64,000 bases of DNA from positions 1 to 64,000 of the forward strand of contig JAHHIC010000074.1 in NCBI GenBank assembly GCA_019359035.1, in the 5' to 3' direction. The DNA is from Scytonematopsis contorta HA4267-MV1 (GTDB taxonomy: Bacteria; Cyanobacteriota; Cyanobacteriia; Cyanobacteriales; Nostocaceae). The notes under the pieces were generated by a model. The model saw nothing but the letters and a program-made list of their open reading frames with translations. It was not told the origin of the DNA and did not search any database. Below, one piece after another: positions 50,786 through 60,136 of this stretch. Made by a program: the position numbers and the translations under genes. Within the stretch, counting starts at the first letter, position 1; each line of letters opens with the position of its first letter.

Positions 50786-51193
50786 TCAACACTCAAAACT
50801 CCCTGCTTGCCAGTCAGGACAGCTATCTCCCTCATAACCACTTGGATGCATTCCACAAACAAGCAAATTACCACCATAAACATGACCGTGGTAATGCTGA
50901 CAACCCATACAAGCAGGATTTTTTTCGCTTGTGGCTTCCAAATAATAAGGAAATGCCGGGTCTATATCTAGCATAGAGTCTTCCAGTTCCCAATATCGCT
51001 CTGGAATTGGGTCAATTAACTCTTGCAAATACATTTCCAAATCTGTGGCTATGGAATTTTGCATTTGCTCGCCAATTTCTTCGGTGAATTCCACAAAAGT
51101 GTCTATCATTTCACTCATACCAAGAAAAAAACGGTCTACTTCACCGGCGACTGTTTCTACAATATCCAATAAATCTTTTTGCCAACTATCCAT
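50786..51193 (-). CDS. Conserved cyanobacterial protein with C-terminal cysteine cluster
   Basis: The 135-residue acidic protein has an N-terminal amphipathic helical part (residues ~1-60) and a C-terminal Cys/His cluster, CMGCQHYHGHVYGG...CGMHPSGYEGDSCPDW. This resembles a small metal-binding domain. The family is conserved in cyanobacteria and I know of no function. It stands alone. Confidence 0.75.
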   Translation of the reverse strand: MDSWQKDLLDIVETVAGEVDRFFLGMSEMIDTFVEFTEEIGEQMQNSIATDLEMYLQELIDPIPERYWELEDSMLDIDPAFPYYLEATSEKNPACMGCQHYHGHVYGGNLLVCGMHPSGYEGDSCPDWQAGSFEC

Positions 51194-51500
51194 ACATTTA
51201 ACGTCCTTTTTGCTATCAACTATAGGACACAGGAAAAATAACTAAGCGGAGAAGCCCGTAAACGACTTTGCCTGAATTGCCCGATTATACTCTCTTAGGA
51301 TAGCTTACCGCTTGGTAGTTAAGTATACCCTTAGTCTTAGCTGTAAATTTCCTTGAACGTTAAGTAATATGAAGCTTAAAACAGTACTTTCAAACGTTAC
51401 AAACCTTGAAAATACATTAAATAATATTACGACAATAAATTTAAATTGGTAGTAGCGATTTGTTACTAAAGCGAATCTTAATTTAAATTACAGACTTTAG
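51194..51500. other. 307-bp gene-free gap
   Basis: AT-rich DNA with no open frame of note. It contains the upstream region of the Cys-cluster gene and the downstream end of the coiled-coil protein gene. I see no repeat or hairpin that I can support. Confidence 0.4.
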
Positions 51501-51890
51501 CTATTGGTCAATCTGTAACTTTTTCAGTTCTTCTTGCAGTTCTAAAACTTGGTCGCGTAGTTTGTCTACATCCTCACCCTGAGACTCTTTTTGAGTCGGC
51601 TGTTCGTCTTCTTCTAAAATTTCTATGCGTCGAGGTTCAGAAGCAGACGCTTTATCAGTATTATCAGTAGCACTAGATTCTGGTTGATTTTGAGCTTGCT
51701 TCATCATATCTTCAACAAAGCGACGACCTTCTTCGGTTGTCATTTCGCCTTTAGCAACCATTTCGTCTGCCAATTTTTGGACTTGCGAACGTAGGTCAGT
51801 TATTTTGTCTCCTGCTTTTTCGCCAGCATAAGAAGCCAACCCAACACCAAGGTAAAAAGCTTTTTTAACAATATCTCCAAAACCAGGCAT
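51501..51890 (-). CDS. Phasin-like/coiled-coil hypothetical protein
   Basis: 129 residues. An N-terminal helix (IVKKAFYLGVGLASYAGEKAG) and the segment VQKLADEMVAKGEMTTEEGRRFVEDMMKQAQ resemble the phasin-like/PhaF-type small proteins. A low-complexity acidic middle and a C-terminal coiled coil (LRDQVLELQEELKKLQID) follow. Function is unknown. The SRP RNA gene lies immediately upstream on the same strand. Confidence 0.7.
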   Translation of the reverse strand: MPGFGDIVKKAFYLGVGLASYAGEKAGDKITDLRSQVQKLADEMVAKGEMTTEEGRRFVEDMMKQAQNQPESSATDNTDKASASEPRRIEILEEDEQPTQKESQGEDVDKLRDQVLELQEELKKLQIDQ

Positions 51891-51919
51891 TTGTAGATTA
51901 TTATTTCTAAAAATAAGGC

Positions 51920-52013
51920 GACCCGGAGACCACGCCTACTGTAAGCATCCCGTGTTGCTGCTACCTTCCGGTCCTGACAAGATTTGGGCGTTGCAGTCGC
52001 ATAGATCCGAGTC
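51920..52013 (-). ncRNA. ffs: Signal recognition particle RNA, small bacterial type
   Basis: On the minus strand the hallmark domain IV apical sequence GTCAGGACCGGAAGGTAGCAGC is present, here read in two parts around GGAAGGTAGCAGC, followed by GGGATGC. The ends GACTCGGA (52013-52006) and TCCGGGTC (51927-51920) pair into a closing stem. TTATTTTT follows. The ~94-nt length fits the 4.5S type. It binds Ffh in co-translational targeting. Confidence 0.95.
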
Positions 52014-52049
52014 ATCTATATAGTAACACCTAATTGGTAATTGTGTGTG

Positions 52050-52316
52050 TTATTCCAAAATAATTCGCCATTCATAAAGTTGGTAATTTACACAACCGTT
52101 CATAATTAAAGGGTCTGCGGCTACTATTGCTTCAGCTTCTTTCATTGATGCTGCCTCAAATATCATCATCCCTCCCCCCCGAACTGCCCAGTAACCAGTT
52201 CTTGCTTTATGCCCTTTGGCGATTAGTTCCTGAACATAGGCTTTATGGGCTGGTACATACTGGTCAAAGGTGGGTTTGTCAACCTTGCCTTCTTCAATCT
52301 TTACAAAAGTCGGCAT
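52050..52316 (-). CDS. YciI family protein
   Basis: 88 residues of the YciI/ferredoxin-like fold: an early PTFDQYVPAHKAYVQELIAKGH helix, GYWAVRGGGMMIFEAASMKEAEAIVAADPLI and a final YQLYEWRIIL strand. The conserved His of the family (PAHKAY) and Asp (AADPL) are present. Biochemical role is unknown. Divergent from the 2H phosphoesterase gene. Confidence 0.9.
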   Translation of the reverse strand: MPTFVKIEEGKVDKPTFDQYVPAHKAYVQELIAKGHKARTGYWAVRGGGMMIFEAASMKEAEAIVAADPLIMNGCVNYQLYEWRIILE

Positions 52317-52382
52317 TTGTTTTTCTCTGAAAAAGTTTATTTTTGCTTATTACACAAGAAATATTTTACTCATCTCAAGCTC

Positions 52383-52934
52383 ATGGATAAATCAAAAAGT
52401 TACTATTTTATAGCTTTGCTACCACCTAAGGATATCCAAAACTACGCAAATGAGGTGAAGCAATACTTTGCGGACAAGTACAATAGCCGTCATGCACAAA
52501 AATCCCCACCACATATTACTCTCCAACCACCGTTTCAATGGTCTAATGCAGACGAATTAATTTTGGAAAGTAAATTAAGGGAATTTGCTAGTGTTCGAGA
52601 AGCAATACCAATTACGCTGCTTAATTTTGCTGCATTTTCTCCTCACGTTATTTATATAGATGTGGTGAAATTTCCCCAGCTAATGACTTTGCAAGCGGAA
52701 TTAATGGTTTATGTAGAAAGCAATTTGGGAATTATAGACAAAGCTGGTAAGTCTCGTGAGTTTGCTCCCCATATGACGGTCGCTTTTAAAGATTTAACTA
52801 AACAAAATTTTAAAGCTGCATGGTCGGAGTTTGAAAAACGGGAAATACATTTTGAGTTTACAGCGGAAAATTTAACGCTTTTGCAGCATGATGGGACGAA
52901 GTGGGATATTAAAAGTGAATTTCCTTTTATTTAA
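52383..52934 (+). CDS. 2H phosphoesterase / 2'-5' RNA ligase family protein
   Basis: 183 residues with two HxT signatures of the 2H superfamily, PPHITLQPPF near residue 43 and APHMTVAFKD near residue 131. This implies cyclic phosphodiesterase or RNA ligase-like chemistry on 2',3'-phosphates. The frame is open further upstream, through YciI antisense sequence; the ATG at 52383 gives MDKSKSYYFIALLPP, a standard start. Confidence 0.88.
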   Translation: MDKSKSYYFIALLPPKDIQNYANEVKQYFADKYNSRHAQKSPPHITLQPPFQWSNADELILESKLREFASVREAIPITLLNFAAFSPHVIYIDVVKFPQLMTLQAELMVYVESNLGIIDKAGKSREFAPHMTVAFKDLTKQNFKAAWSEFEKREIHFEFTAENLTLLQHDGTKWDIKSEFPFI

Positions 52935-53006
52935 GAATATGAAGAAATTAGATAAATTTAGCTTGAGATTACAGCCCAGTAAGAGGGTTTTTATAAGGAG
53001 AATACT

Positions 53007-53627
53007 AAGCATCATTCATCCCGAAATTTAAGCATCATTCATCCCGAAATTTAAGCATCATTCATTCCGAAATCTAAGCATCATTCATTCCGAAATCTAA
53101 GCATCATTCATTCCGAAATCTAAGCATCATTCATTCCGAAATTTAAGCATCATTCATTCCGAAATTTAAGCATCATTCATCCCGAAATTTAAGCATCATT
53201 CATTCCGAAATCTAAGCATCATTCATTCCGAAATCTAAGCATCATTCATTCCGAAATTTAAGCATCATTCATTCCGAAATTTAAGCATCATTCATTCCGA
53301 AATTTAAGCATCATTCATTCCGAAATTTAAGCATCATTCATTCCGAAATCTAAGCATCATTCATTCCGAAATCTAAGCATCATTCATTCCGAAATCTAAG
53401 CATCATTCATTCCGAAATCTAAGCATCATTCATTCCGAAATTTAAGCATCATTCATTCCGAAATTTAAGCATCATTCATTCCGAAATTTAAGCATCATTC
53501 ATTCCGAAATTTAAGCATCATTCATTCCGAAATTTAAGCATCATTCATTCCGAAACCTAAGCATCATTCATTCCGAAACCCAAGCATCATTCATTCCGAA
53601 ACCTAAGCATCATTCATTCCGAAATCC
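53007..53627. repeat. 23-bp tandem array, 27 units
   Basis: Units begin AAGCATCATTCATTCCG and end AAATTT, AAATCT or AAACCT; every start falls on an exact 23-bp step (53007, 53030 ... 53605). The variant order shows block duplications: a CCC unit followed by TCT-type units occurs at units 2-5 and again at 8-10. The last unit runs directly into nested-palindrome copy C. There are no spacers, so it is not a CRISPR. The whole 870-bp gap 52935-53804 is non-coding. Confidence 0.95.
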
Positions 53628-53770
53628 AGGGAATAAATTCCCTGTCTAAAAGCTGAAGTCCTCTAAAAGAGGACTAGTTAGCATATCAAAAAATGCTCCA
53701 AAAATTTTATTTATTCTTATTAGTCCTCTTCAGAGGACTTAAGCTTTGAGACAGGGAATTTATTCCCTGG
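53626..53770. mobile_element. Nested-palindrome element, copy C (MITE-like)
   Basis: A 145-bp copy with the arms seen in copies A and B: outer CCAGGGAATAAATTCCCTG, inner AGTCCTCTAAAAGAGGACT and a reverse-complement right arm ending TTTATTCCCTGG. Its ~45-bp centre differs from both others. The left end abuts the 27-unit array, and the first two bases of the element double as the last two of the array. Confidence 0.85.
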
Positions 53771-53804
53771 CTCTTGCGTTTTCTCCCCACTCCCCACTCT
53801 ATTC

Positions 53805-55256
53805 CTAAGCTGCAACCTCAGCTTCAGGTAATAACCGTTTTACACCTTGCTTAGCAAATCCTTGTAAAACAGCCATTTGCTGATTTTGAGTGAATACATT
53901 TTGCAGAACTTGTCCCAATCTTTCTAGGTTCAATTTATTACCAGAATTAACTGATATTTCTTGTTGCTGGAGATATTCAACCAAGCTCAAAGCGGCTAAG
54001 CGTGTGAGATATGCAGCGCTTACACCCTGTACTAATCCACCTGCAACAAATGTAACAGCATGACTTTTGAGAACAGTACCTATTGCTTTCGAGGAAATTT
54101 CTACTAACCCCAGTTTAAGCATCAAGCCACCCATTTCTCCAGCAACAGTTTTTGCCTGTTCCAGAGAAAACTTTTGCTGATAAATATTGCCCAAATCTAT
54201 TACCATTTGAGCATTAATCGCAGCGGTTCCCAAAATATCTAACGCAGGAACCGGGTTAGCAAACGCAGCAGCAGCAGCAATCCACTGGTATTGCTCAATT
54301 ACTGGTAGAGCGCGTTCTTTTCTAATACTGTTCAATAAATCTTTGGCTTCGACTTGTAATACGGATGCTTTCCGCATTGTAGTAGCCCAAACTAACTCAA
54401 ATCCTTGATTAGCTAAAACTTCACTCAAAAGTGGTGTCAACTGCTTGATATCAGCTTCTGGTTGTTCCATCCACTCTTCAAAGGAACCATCTTCGCTGTG
54501 TTTTCTAACTTTAATTGCTAGAGGAGAAACTGCTGTTGCAACAACATTATTTTGCATCCGCTGTTTCAAAGACAGCAGGATACTAGCACGCTCATCTGGT
54601 AAATACTGGTCTTGTTTATTGAAAACCAGCATAACTCTTTGATTGGCTGCTTGTAATTGCTGTACAGTTTTGAATTCTGTATCTGTCAAATCCCCATTTG
54701 TTAAGAACAGAACTAAATCACAAGCAGCAGCCTGTGTCAAACTAACTTCATCAGAACCAATTCCTGTAAACAATGCTGGAGTTTCTAAAATACTAACCGT
54801 TTTAGATATAGCTTGTTTATTCCAGTTAGACTTTAGGACTTCAACCAAGGTGGTTTTACCTACCGATTTTCCACCTGTGACAGCTAACTTAATTTCTTGT
54901 CTATCTAACTCCACATATAACCGAGCAGCTTTTTCTCGCAGTGTGGGAACCTGATGTACTGCATTCACACAATTATATTTTTCTGCTTCGTCGGAAAACT
55001 GCGTAATCACTGCTTCGGCTTTTGCGATCGCCTTGGATACAGTTTCCCTATCTTGGGGCATAACCGCAAGAGTTGGGTTAGAGTTTTTGGGGTGATTTTG
55101 TTTTAAAAGCCATAGACCACCACCAACAGCCAACAAACTAAATAAGCTATATTCTCCTAGCTGAGCAATGGTATCTTGCCAACTATCTAACAACCATAGG
55201 GAAAAGGAAAGCCCTAATCCCCCAATTAATACCGGTCGCTGCAACTTGATTGCCAT
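53805..55256 (-). CDS. Membrane-associated GTPase with DUF697-like C-terminus
   Basis: 483 residues. Two hydrophobic segments (about 8-25 and 37-52) anchor the N-terminus. The G domain has Walker A GGKSVGKT (128-135) and NKQD (213-216), the guanine-specificity motif. The C-terminal half is hydrophobic and helical with PVPALDILGTAAINAQMVIDLG, typical of DUF697/YcjF-type proteins. Dynamin-like or Era-like membrane roles are possible; function is not established. Confidence 0.82.
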   Translation of the reverse strand: MAIKLQRPVLIGGLGLSFSLWLLDSWQDTIAQLGEYSLFSLLAVGGGLWLLKQNHPKNSNPTLAVMPQDRETVSKAIAKAEAVITQFSDEAEKYNCVNAVHQVPTLREKAARLYVELDRQEIKLAVTGGKSVGKTTLVEVLKSNWNKQAISKTVSILETPALFTGIGSDEVSLTQAAACDLVLFLTNGDLTDTEFKTVQQLQAANQRVMLVFNKQDQYLPDERASILLSLKQRMQNNVVATAVSPLAIKVRKHSEDGSFEEWMEQPEADIKQLTPLLSEVLANQGFELVWATTMRKASVLQVEAKDLLNSIRKERALPVIEQYQWIAAAAAFANPVPALDILGTAAINAQMVIDLGNIYQQKFSLEQAKTVAGEMGGLMLKLGLVEISSKAIGTVLKSHAVTFVAGGLVQGVSAAYLTRLAALSLVEYLQQQEISVNSGNKLNLERLGQVLQNVFTQNQQMAVLQGFAKQGVKRLLPEAEVAA

Positions 55257-55468
55257 GATTCTCCGTTCCGCTTGGGTGATTTTTATTCCAGAATAAACTA
55301 AATCCTAGCTCTGCCACTCTTGTAAATAAGCGAGTGAGCTAAGCAATATTAAATATTCTTCTTGGACACACCCACTTGTCTGAATTATTTCCAATTATAT
55401 TAAATCTTCATAATTGATTATGTGTTCGCAGGAATTATCTTAGCTTTTTCGATTTGCTCTTCCAAAAC

Positions 55469-55505
55469 AAATCCCCGCAATCTCGTTACAAAATTACGGG
55501 GATTT
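55469..55505 (-). terminator. Hairpin after the initiator tRNA gene
   Basis: AAATCCCCG (55469-55477) pairs perfectly with CGGGGATTT (55497-55505). On the minus strand it begins 13 bp after the tRNA 3' end and is followed by GTTTTGG. It probably ends the tRNA transcript. Confidence 0.65.
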
Positions 55506-55517
55506 ATTATATTTATT

Positions 55518-55594
<77 letters not shown>

Positions 55595-55651
55595 TCGCTC
55601 TTTCTTTCATAACTATAACCCAACTTCCCAAGTTTGGCAACTAATTTACAA

Positions 55652-56605
55652 CTACAAAATAGATAATTCTCCAACAACCTCTAAACGAGTGTATTTTCGT
55701 GGGTTCATAAACCTTTCAGATAAGGCTTCGGCAACACTAGGATTAATCCAACCCAATTGCTGAAGTATGTGAATAGCAGCAGCATACTTAGCTCGTGTTG
55801 CCCCGTCCATAACTTTAATAGCCAAACCCATGCCTTCACCCAACCGACCCACACAAATAATTCCTTCTGCTCCGGACTTACATACCACATCTCCAGAAGC
55901 TAAACGCATCAAATCGGTGTCAAACTGTCCTTCAGCGGATATCATAGTTGGATGGTGAGTCATTGCTCGGACAATGCGTTCCATATCCCAGTTGCTACCG
56001 GATGCTAACTGAGAATACAACCACCCCATCTGACTGAGTTGCATCAAGTAGGTAGGAGCACCACAATCATCATGAGCACTAATAAATTCAGCAGCAGGCA
56101 TTTTTAACAATTCTGCGATTTTATTTATAATTAGCTGCTGCACTGGATGTTTCCGCTCAAGATAATCATGTAAAGACCAATTACGCTGCTGACAAACTGC
56201 GAGCATACCCGCATGTTTACCAGAGCAGTTATATTCCAAACGACTGCGTTTACCTTCTGGAACCGGACATTGTAAAGCAGAAGGGTCAACATCAGCTCGC
56301 CATAAAATATTAAATACCTGCCGTACCTGTTTTAATGTCCCTTTGTGAGAACTACAGATAATCGCCAAATCTCTATCGCTAAGTTCGTAGCGTTCTAAAG
56401 TACCTGTAGTGGTAGTAGCTAAAGCCTGAAAAGGCTTTAATGCTGAGCGGACAAAGGTGGCAGTTTCAGCATTTCCTGCAACAGATAGCACCCTTCCTCG
56501 GTCATCGCATACAACTGCTTGAACTGTATGCCTAGATTCAATGATACCTTCCCGTAGAAGCCTAACCTCTAACGGTGGGGCTTGAGTTCGTTTTCCCATT
56601 GTCAT
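55652..56605 (-). CDS. L-asparaginase II-family protein
   Basis: 317 residues of the PF06089-type asparaginase family: VRLLREGIIESRHTVQAVV, FVRSALKPFQAL, ICSSHKGTLKQV, YNCSGKHAGMLAVC and SAHDDCGAPTYLM. It is expected to deaminate asparagine to aspartate. Clustered, on the same strand, with CGLD27 and rsfS genes upstream and an initiator tRNA downstream. Confidence 0.9.
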   Translation of the reverse strand: MTMGKRTQAPPLEVRLLREGIIESRHTVQAVVCDDRGRVLSVAGNAETATFVRSALKPFQALATTTTGTLERYELSDRDLAIICSSHKGTLKQVRQVFNILWRADVDPSALQCPVPEGKRSRLEYNCSGKHAGMLAVCQQRNWSLHDYLERKHPVQQLIINKIAELLKMPAAEFISAHDDCGAPTYLMQLSQMGWLYSQLASGSNWDMERIVRAMTHHPTMISAEGQFDTDLMRLASGDVVCKSGAEGIICVGRLGEGMGLAIKVMDGATRAKYAAAIHILQQLGWINPSVAEALSERFMNPRKYTRLEVVGELSIL

Positions 56606-56659
56606 GGGTTCAAATTATCACCTTGTAACTAATTATTTCTCATTACGAATCCATTGACT

Positions 56660-57163
56660 TTATGGCAATAAATTCCAAGTTAACGTACCAATAGCATACA
56701 ACAAAGCCAAGACACAAAAAGAAATTTGTAACCGCGAAAAAATAGGCTTAATTTCATAAGAAACAATTAACCTATCTCGGGTTAAAACATCATCAGGCTT
56801 AGTCCAAGTTTGGCCGTCGTACCATCCCGATTCTTCGTAGAAAATAACGGGACTGCTTAGCCTGCCACTAATGTAAGTCCAACCTAAGTACAAACGGACT
56901 AATAATAATATAGCTCCCACACTAGCACCTGCGGCACTTGAGAGGATAAATTGTGCCAAATACTTGTGTGGGGGGAAGCTGGATGATGCTACAGGAAGAG
57001 CAATCAGCCATGATATGCCAGCAAACCAGCTAATTTTCGTGAGGTATTGACGCCATGTCAAGGTGCAATCACGAAATAGCCAGGATGTTTTTAATTCTTC
57101 GTACTCGTTTACTGGTTGCTGCTCGGTAGGAACAGGGCAGTTCGTAACCGAAGACCTAATCAT
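56660..57163 (-). CDS. CGLD27 family (DUF1230) membrane protein
   Basis: A conserved protein of cyanobacteria and chloroplasts with the core [12 protein letters not shown] and two or three membrane helices ([55 protein letters not shown]). Further landmarks are [24 protein letters not shown] and WTKPDD. A role in photosynthesis is proposed from its distribution. The ATG at 57163 overlaps the rsfS stop by four bases (ATGA), showing translational coupling; a longer frame, from 57223, is therefore less likely. Confidence 0.9.
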   Translation of the reverse strand: MIRSSVTNCPVPTEQQPVNEYEELKTSWLFRDCTLTWRQYLTKISWFAGISWLIALPVASSSFPPHKYLAQFILSSAAGASVGAILLLVRLYLGWTYISGRLSSPVIFYEESGWYDGQTWTKPDDVLTRDRLIVSYEIKPIFSRLQISFCVLALLYAIGTLTWNLLP

Positions 57164-57621
57164 GTTGGTTTTCCCCCACCCAACTGAAGTGTTGTTATAT
57201 CTAAACGTTCTGCATGACCCCAAAAAGCTTCTAAATTATAGAATTCTCTCTCAGGAGGCAGCATGACATGAACTATTACATCCCCGTAGTCTTCCAAAAC
57301 CCAAGTGGCTTCACTTTTTCCTTCTACCCTTAAAGGACGACGATGCAATTCTGTTTCGACTTGATACTCTATGGCGTCAGCGATAGCCCTTACCTGTACG
57401 CGAGAAAAACCCGTCATGAGTACAAAATAGTCTGCGAGGTAAGATACATCAGCCACATGAAGCAAAACTATATCACCAGCTTTGCGGTCGGATGCGGCTT
57501 CGGCAATGGTCAAAGCCAGTTTTTTACTTTCTTCGTTGGTATCGAACAAGCTGTCATTAGCCAAGCTTTGTGCCACAGATGGTAATTGGATTCGTGAATT
57601 TAGGTTGAAATAATCTGACAT
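57160..57621 (-). CDS. rsfS: Ribosomal silencing factor RsfS
   Basis: The Iojap/RsfS protein binds uL14 and blocks subunit joining under nutrient stress. 153 residues with the signature [28 protein letters not shown], then [29 protein letters not shown]. The first ~25 residues are a variable extension. It heads a cluster with CGLD27 and asparaginase. Confidence 0.95.
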   Translation of the reverse strand: MSDYFNLNSRIQLPSVAQSLANDSLFDTNEESKKLALTIAEAASDRKAGDIVLLHVADVSYLADYFVLMTGFSRVQVRAIADAIEYQVETELHRRPLRVEGKSEATWVLEDYGDVIVHVMLPPEREFYNLEAFWGHAERLDITTLQLGGGKPT

Positions 57622-58215
57622 TAAACCTCAGTTATTATTATTTCTTTCTTTTTTTTAACAATTTTTTGCAATTATTGACAATGAAAATCTGATTAGACTT
57701 ACATGAACGCGAGTAGGGTTTTGAATGGGGTTTGTTTGAATATTAACAAAAAAATCGACGCCTATGGTGTTTGGACGCCAAGATTATAGTCGTGCCTTCA
57801 CATGAAACCCCACCCTAACCGGTCTCCGTTTACGGGGCTACGACTCACAAATGAACTCTGGATAAAAAAATAAAACTTTATTACTAATTTTAACAAAAAG
57901 CATGAAGTATCGCGCAACGGGTCGATTGCTAGATGGAATTTATATGGAAATTTTTTCGTCTTACACTTTCAACGCCAACTAAAAAAACGATTTCAAGAAA
58001 TGAGGGAGGTATGGGATTCGAGTAAAAAGCACCCGCTCGCAAGGAGCCTTGAGAACTTGAAATCCAAAATATCAAATCGCGTAAAGACCAGTTTGTTTCG
58101 GTAGATGCGAATTTTTGAGGGGAGGGTAGAGTAAATATCTGCGAGCCACTTAACAGCTTCGCCTTCTAATATTTTTACCAATGATTTGTCGCTCCACAGA
58201 AGATATAGCTGTCTT
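57622..58215. other. 594-bp gene-free region
   Basis: No convincing gene. A 79-codon frame at 57993-58232 (-) overlaps the glycosyltransferase end and looks spurious. The stretch ACCCCACCCTAACCGG... TTACGGGGCT near 57805-57840 is a degenerate relative of the C-rich/G-rich intergenic repeat after apcC. Confidence 0.4.
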
Positions 58216-59502
58216 TTAACCTTGTACAACAACTTCTTCTTGATTTGCCACTAATGTTGGTTCAATCTCGTAACAGGTGTCTGTGACCGAATAGAAAAGA
58301 GATTCATAATTTTTCAGCGCTTGGTCAAAAGCATACTGTTCCATCGCGAATTTACGGCTTTTTTCGCCTAAAAGAGTTACTTTTTCTGGCTGCTGATACA
58401 AATCTAAAATTGCTGATGCTAAAGCTTCTGGTTCTTCAGGAGGAACTATTAACCCACCACCACTTTGCGTGATAGCTCTGGCTGCTGTGCCATTATTTGG
58501 AACAGATGCAATAATTGCCCGACCACTAGCAAGTAAGACTTGAATTTTTGAGGGCATATTAAAAGAAATGACATTTTTCTTTTGTACTACCAACCCTACA
58601 TCAGAAGCTGCTAACATTTCTGGTAATTTTTCACGTGGCTGGAAAGGCAACAACAAAACATTATCCGCACCATATTTGTGACATTCTTCTTGTAAACGTT
58701 GCAAACCTTTTGCTTCACCGACAATGACAAAAACAATATCTTTCACGTGTCTTAACTTTGCAGCAGCCTTAACAACAGTCTCTAATCCTTGAGTTAAAGC
58801 AATATTACCCGAATAGGAAACTACAAATTTTCCTTGTAAATTATGTGCGATGCGAAAAGCATTATTTTCTTTAGATAACGGGCGAATAAAATTGACATCA
58901 ACCCAGTTAGGAATTTGTACAATTTTATTAGCAGCAACGCCTTTAGACTTTAAATTGTCTACGAACCCATCAGCAATAACGCTAATTTTTGTGGCTGTCC
59001 CATAGGCAACTTTCTCCAAAGTTTGAAAAACTTTAATGAGTAATTTGTTCTTAAGTAGTCCAACGTGAATAGCAGCATCTGGCAAAATATCTTGTAGATT
59101 CAAAACTACTGGACAGCCATGCAGCCATCCTAAAAGAGTTGTTGGTAAACAAACAGGTAAAGAAGGAGATGTAGACAAAATGACATCAGGACGCCAACCT
59201 TTCAATGCTGGCAAGAAACTGGTAAAAACAAAGCTAGCATCTAGCATGATTCTATCCAGCAGATTAGGTTGAGGACGAATCCAAACATAGCTCCGTTGAA
59301 TTTCTACCCCATTCTTGTACTCAGTGACATAAAACTTACCACGGTATGCTTCGTAAATTTGACGCTCTGGGTAATTAGGCATAGCGGTTACGACGCGCAC
59401 TTGATGCCCTCTTTTTACAAGTCCCTCCGCTAGTTCGGTCATCAAAGGAGCAATACCGATGGGTTCGGGGTGATAGTTGTAAGAATAAATTAAAATTCGC
59501 AT
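58216..59502 (-). CDS. Glycosyltransferase family 4 protein, WcaI-like
   Basis: 428 residues of GT-B fold. The N-terminal MRILIYSYNYHPEPIGIAPLMTELAEGL and VVTAMPNYPERQIYEAYRGK match WcaI-type colanic acid glycosyltransferases. The C-terminal donor-binding region has FVVSYSGNIALTQGLETVV and GGGLIVPPEEPEALASAI. It probably adds a sugar during exopolysaccharide or heterocyst-envelope polysaccharide synthesis. The neighbouring sugar transferase, on the same strand, supports a polysaccharide locus. Confidence 0.9.
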   Translation of the reverse strand: MRILIYSYNYHPEPIGIAPLMTELAEGLVKRGHQVRVVTAMPNYPERQIYEAYRGKFYVTEYKNGVEIQRSYVWIRPQPNLLDRIMLDASFVFTSFLPALKGWRPDVILSTSPSLPVCLPTTLLGWLHGCPVVLNLQDILPDAAIHVGLLKNKLLIKVFQTLEKVAYGTATKISVIADGFVDNLKSKGVAANKIVQIPNWVDVNFIRPLSKENNAFRIAHNLQGKFVVSYSGNIALTQGLETVVKAAAKLRHVKDIVFVIVGEAKGLQRLQEECHKYGADNVLLLPFQPREKLPEMLAASDVGLVVQKKNVISFNMPSKIQVLLASGRAIIASVPNNGTAARAITQSGGGLIVPPEEPEALASAILDLYQQPEKVTLLGEKSRKFAMEQYAFDQALKNYESLFYSVTDTCYEIEPTLVANQEEVVVQG

Positions 59503-60136
59503 AACAGATTAGTCAGTAAGTACTTGGTTTTTCTTAAAACACTAGCTTTGGTATTCAATTGGGTTTAACACTCAGTGTGTCTGTATTCTAATTGTCTCTT
59601 TAAGCGTCGTTTATGTCAGTTATTTTGGTTGAAGATTGAGTAAATTTTGACTTTGCGTGCTATTTCTTGGAATGCATTTTTTTTTACTCTTGGACTAATC
59701 ATTGAAATTTTACTTCAACAAACTAATTTACGTAAAAACACTAAATAAAAAAGTCAAAAATAAAAAGATGCTCAAATATGGTAATAGCAATTATTAAAGT
59801 TAAGTGAATTCACTTATTATTATTATTTTAATTTACACCACAACCTAGCTAAGCTCATAAAAACTTTCGACCGTATGTAATTGTGTATTATGCAACTGTA
59901 CAGACGTAAGTCTGATTTTATCAATGACTTAGAAATTAAAAATTAAAAAGTAACTTACGTAGACTCATTGGGGTTTTCCACTGGAGAAGCCGAATTGATT
60001 GGGTCTCTACGTTTCATTTGGCAAAAAAAAGCTCCCCATAAGGGAGTGAAAAGGATAATAAGCTGAAACATTTTTAATTTACAAGCTCAAAGTAGAAATA
60101 TTTTTGTGGTACAGATATATTGAATAAAGCCAAAAC
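59503..60136. other. 634-bp gene-free gap
   Basis: AT-rich DNA between two same-strand polysaccharide genes. A small hairpin (CTCCCCATAAGGGAG, 60032-60046) lies ~90 bp past the end of the sugar-transferase gene and may end its transcript. Otherwise I see only AT-rich DNA and no gene. Confidence 0.4.

Noticed and set aside
53007-53627. Possible CRISPR array
   Set aside because: Units are contiguous at an exact 23-bp period without unique spacers, and no cas genes are nearby.
57993-58232. 79-codon frame near the glycosyltransferase 3' end
   Set aside because: It overlaps the glycosyltransferase coding region, has no motif and lies in otherwise gene-free DNA.
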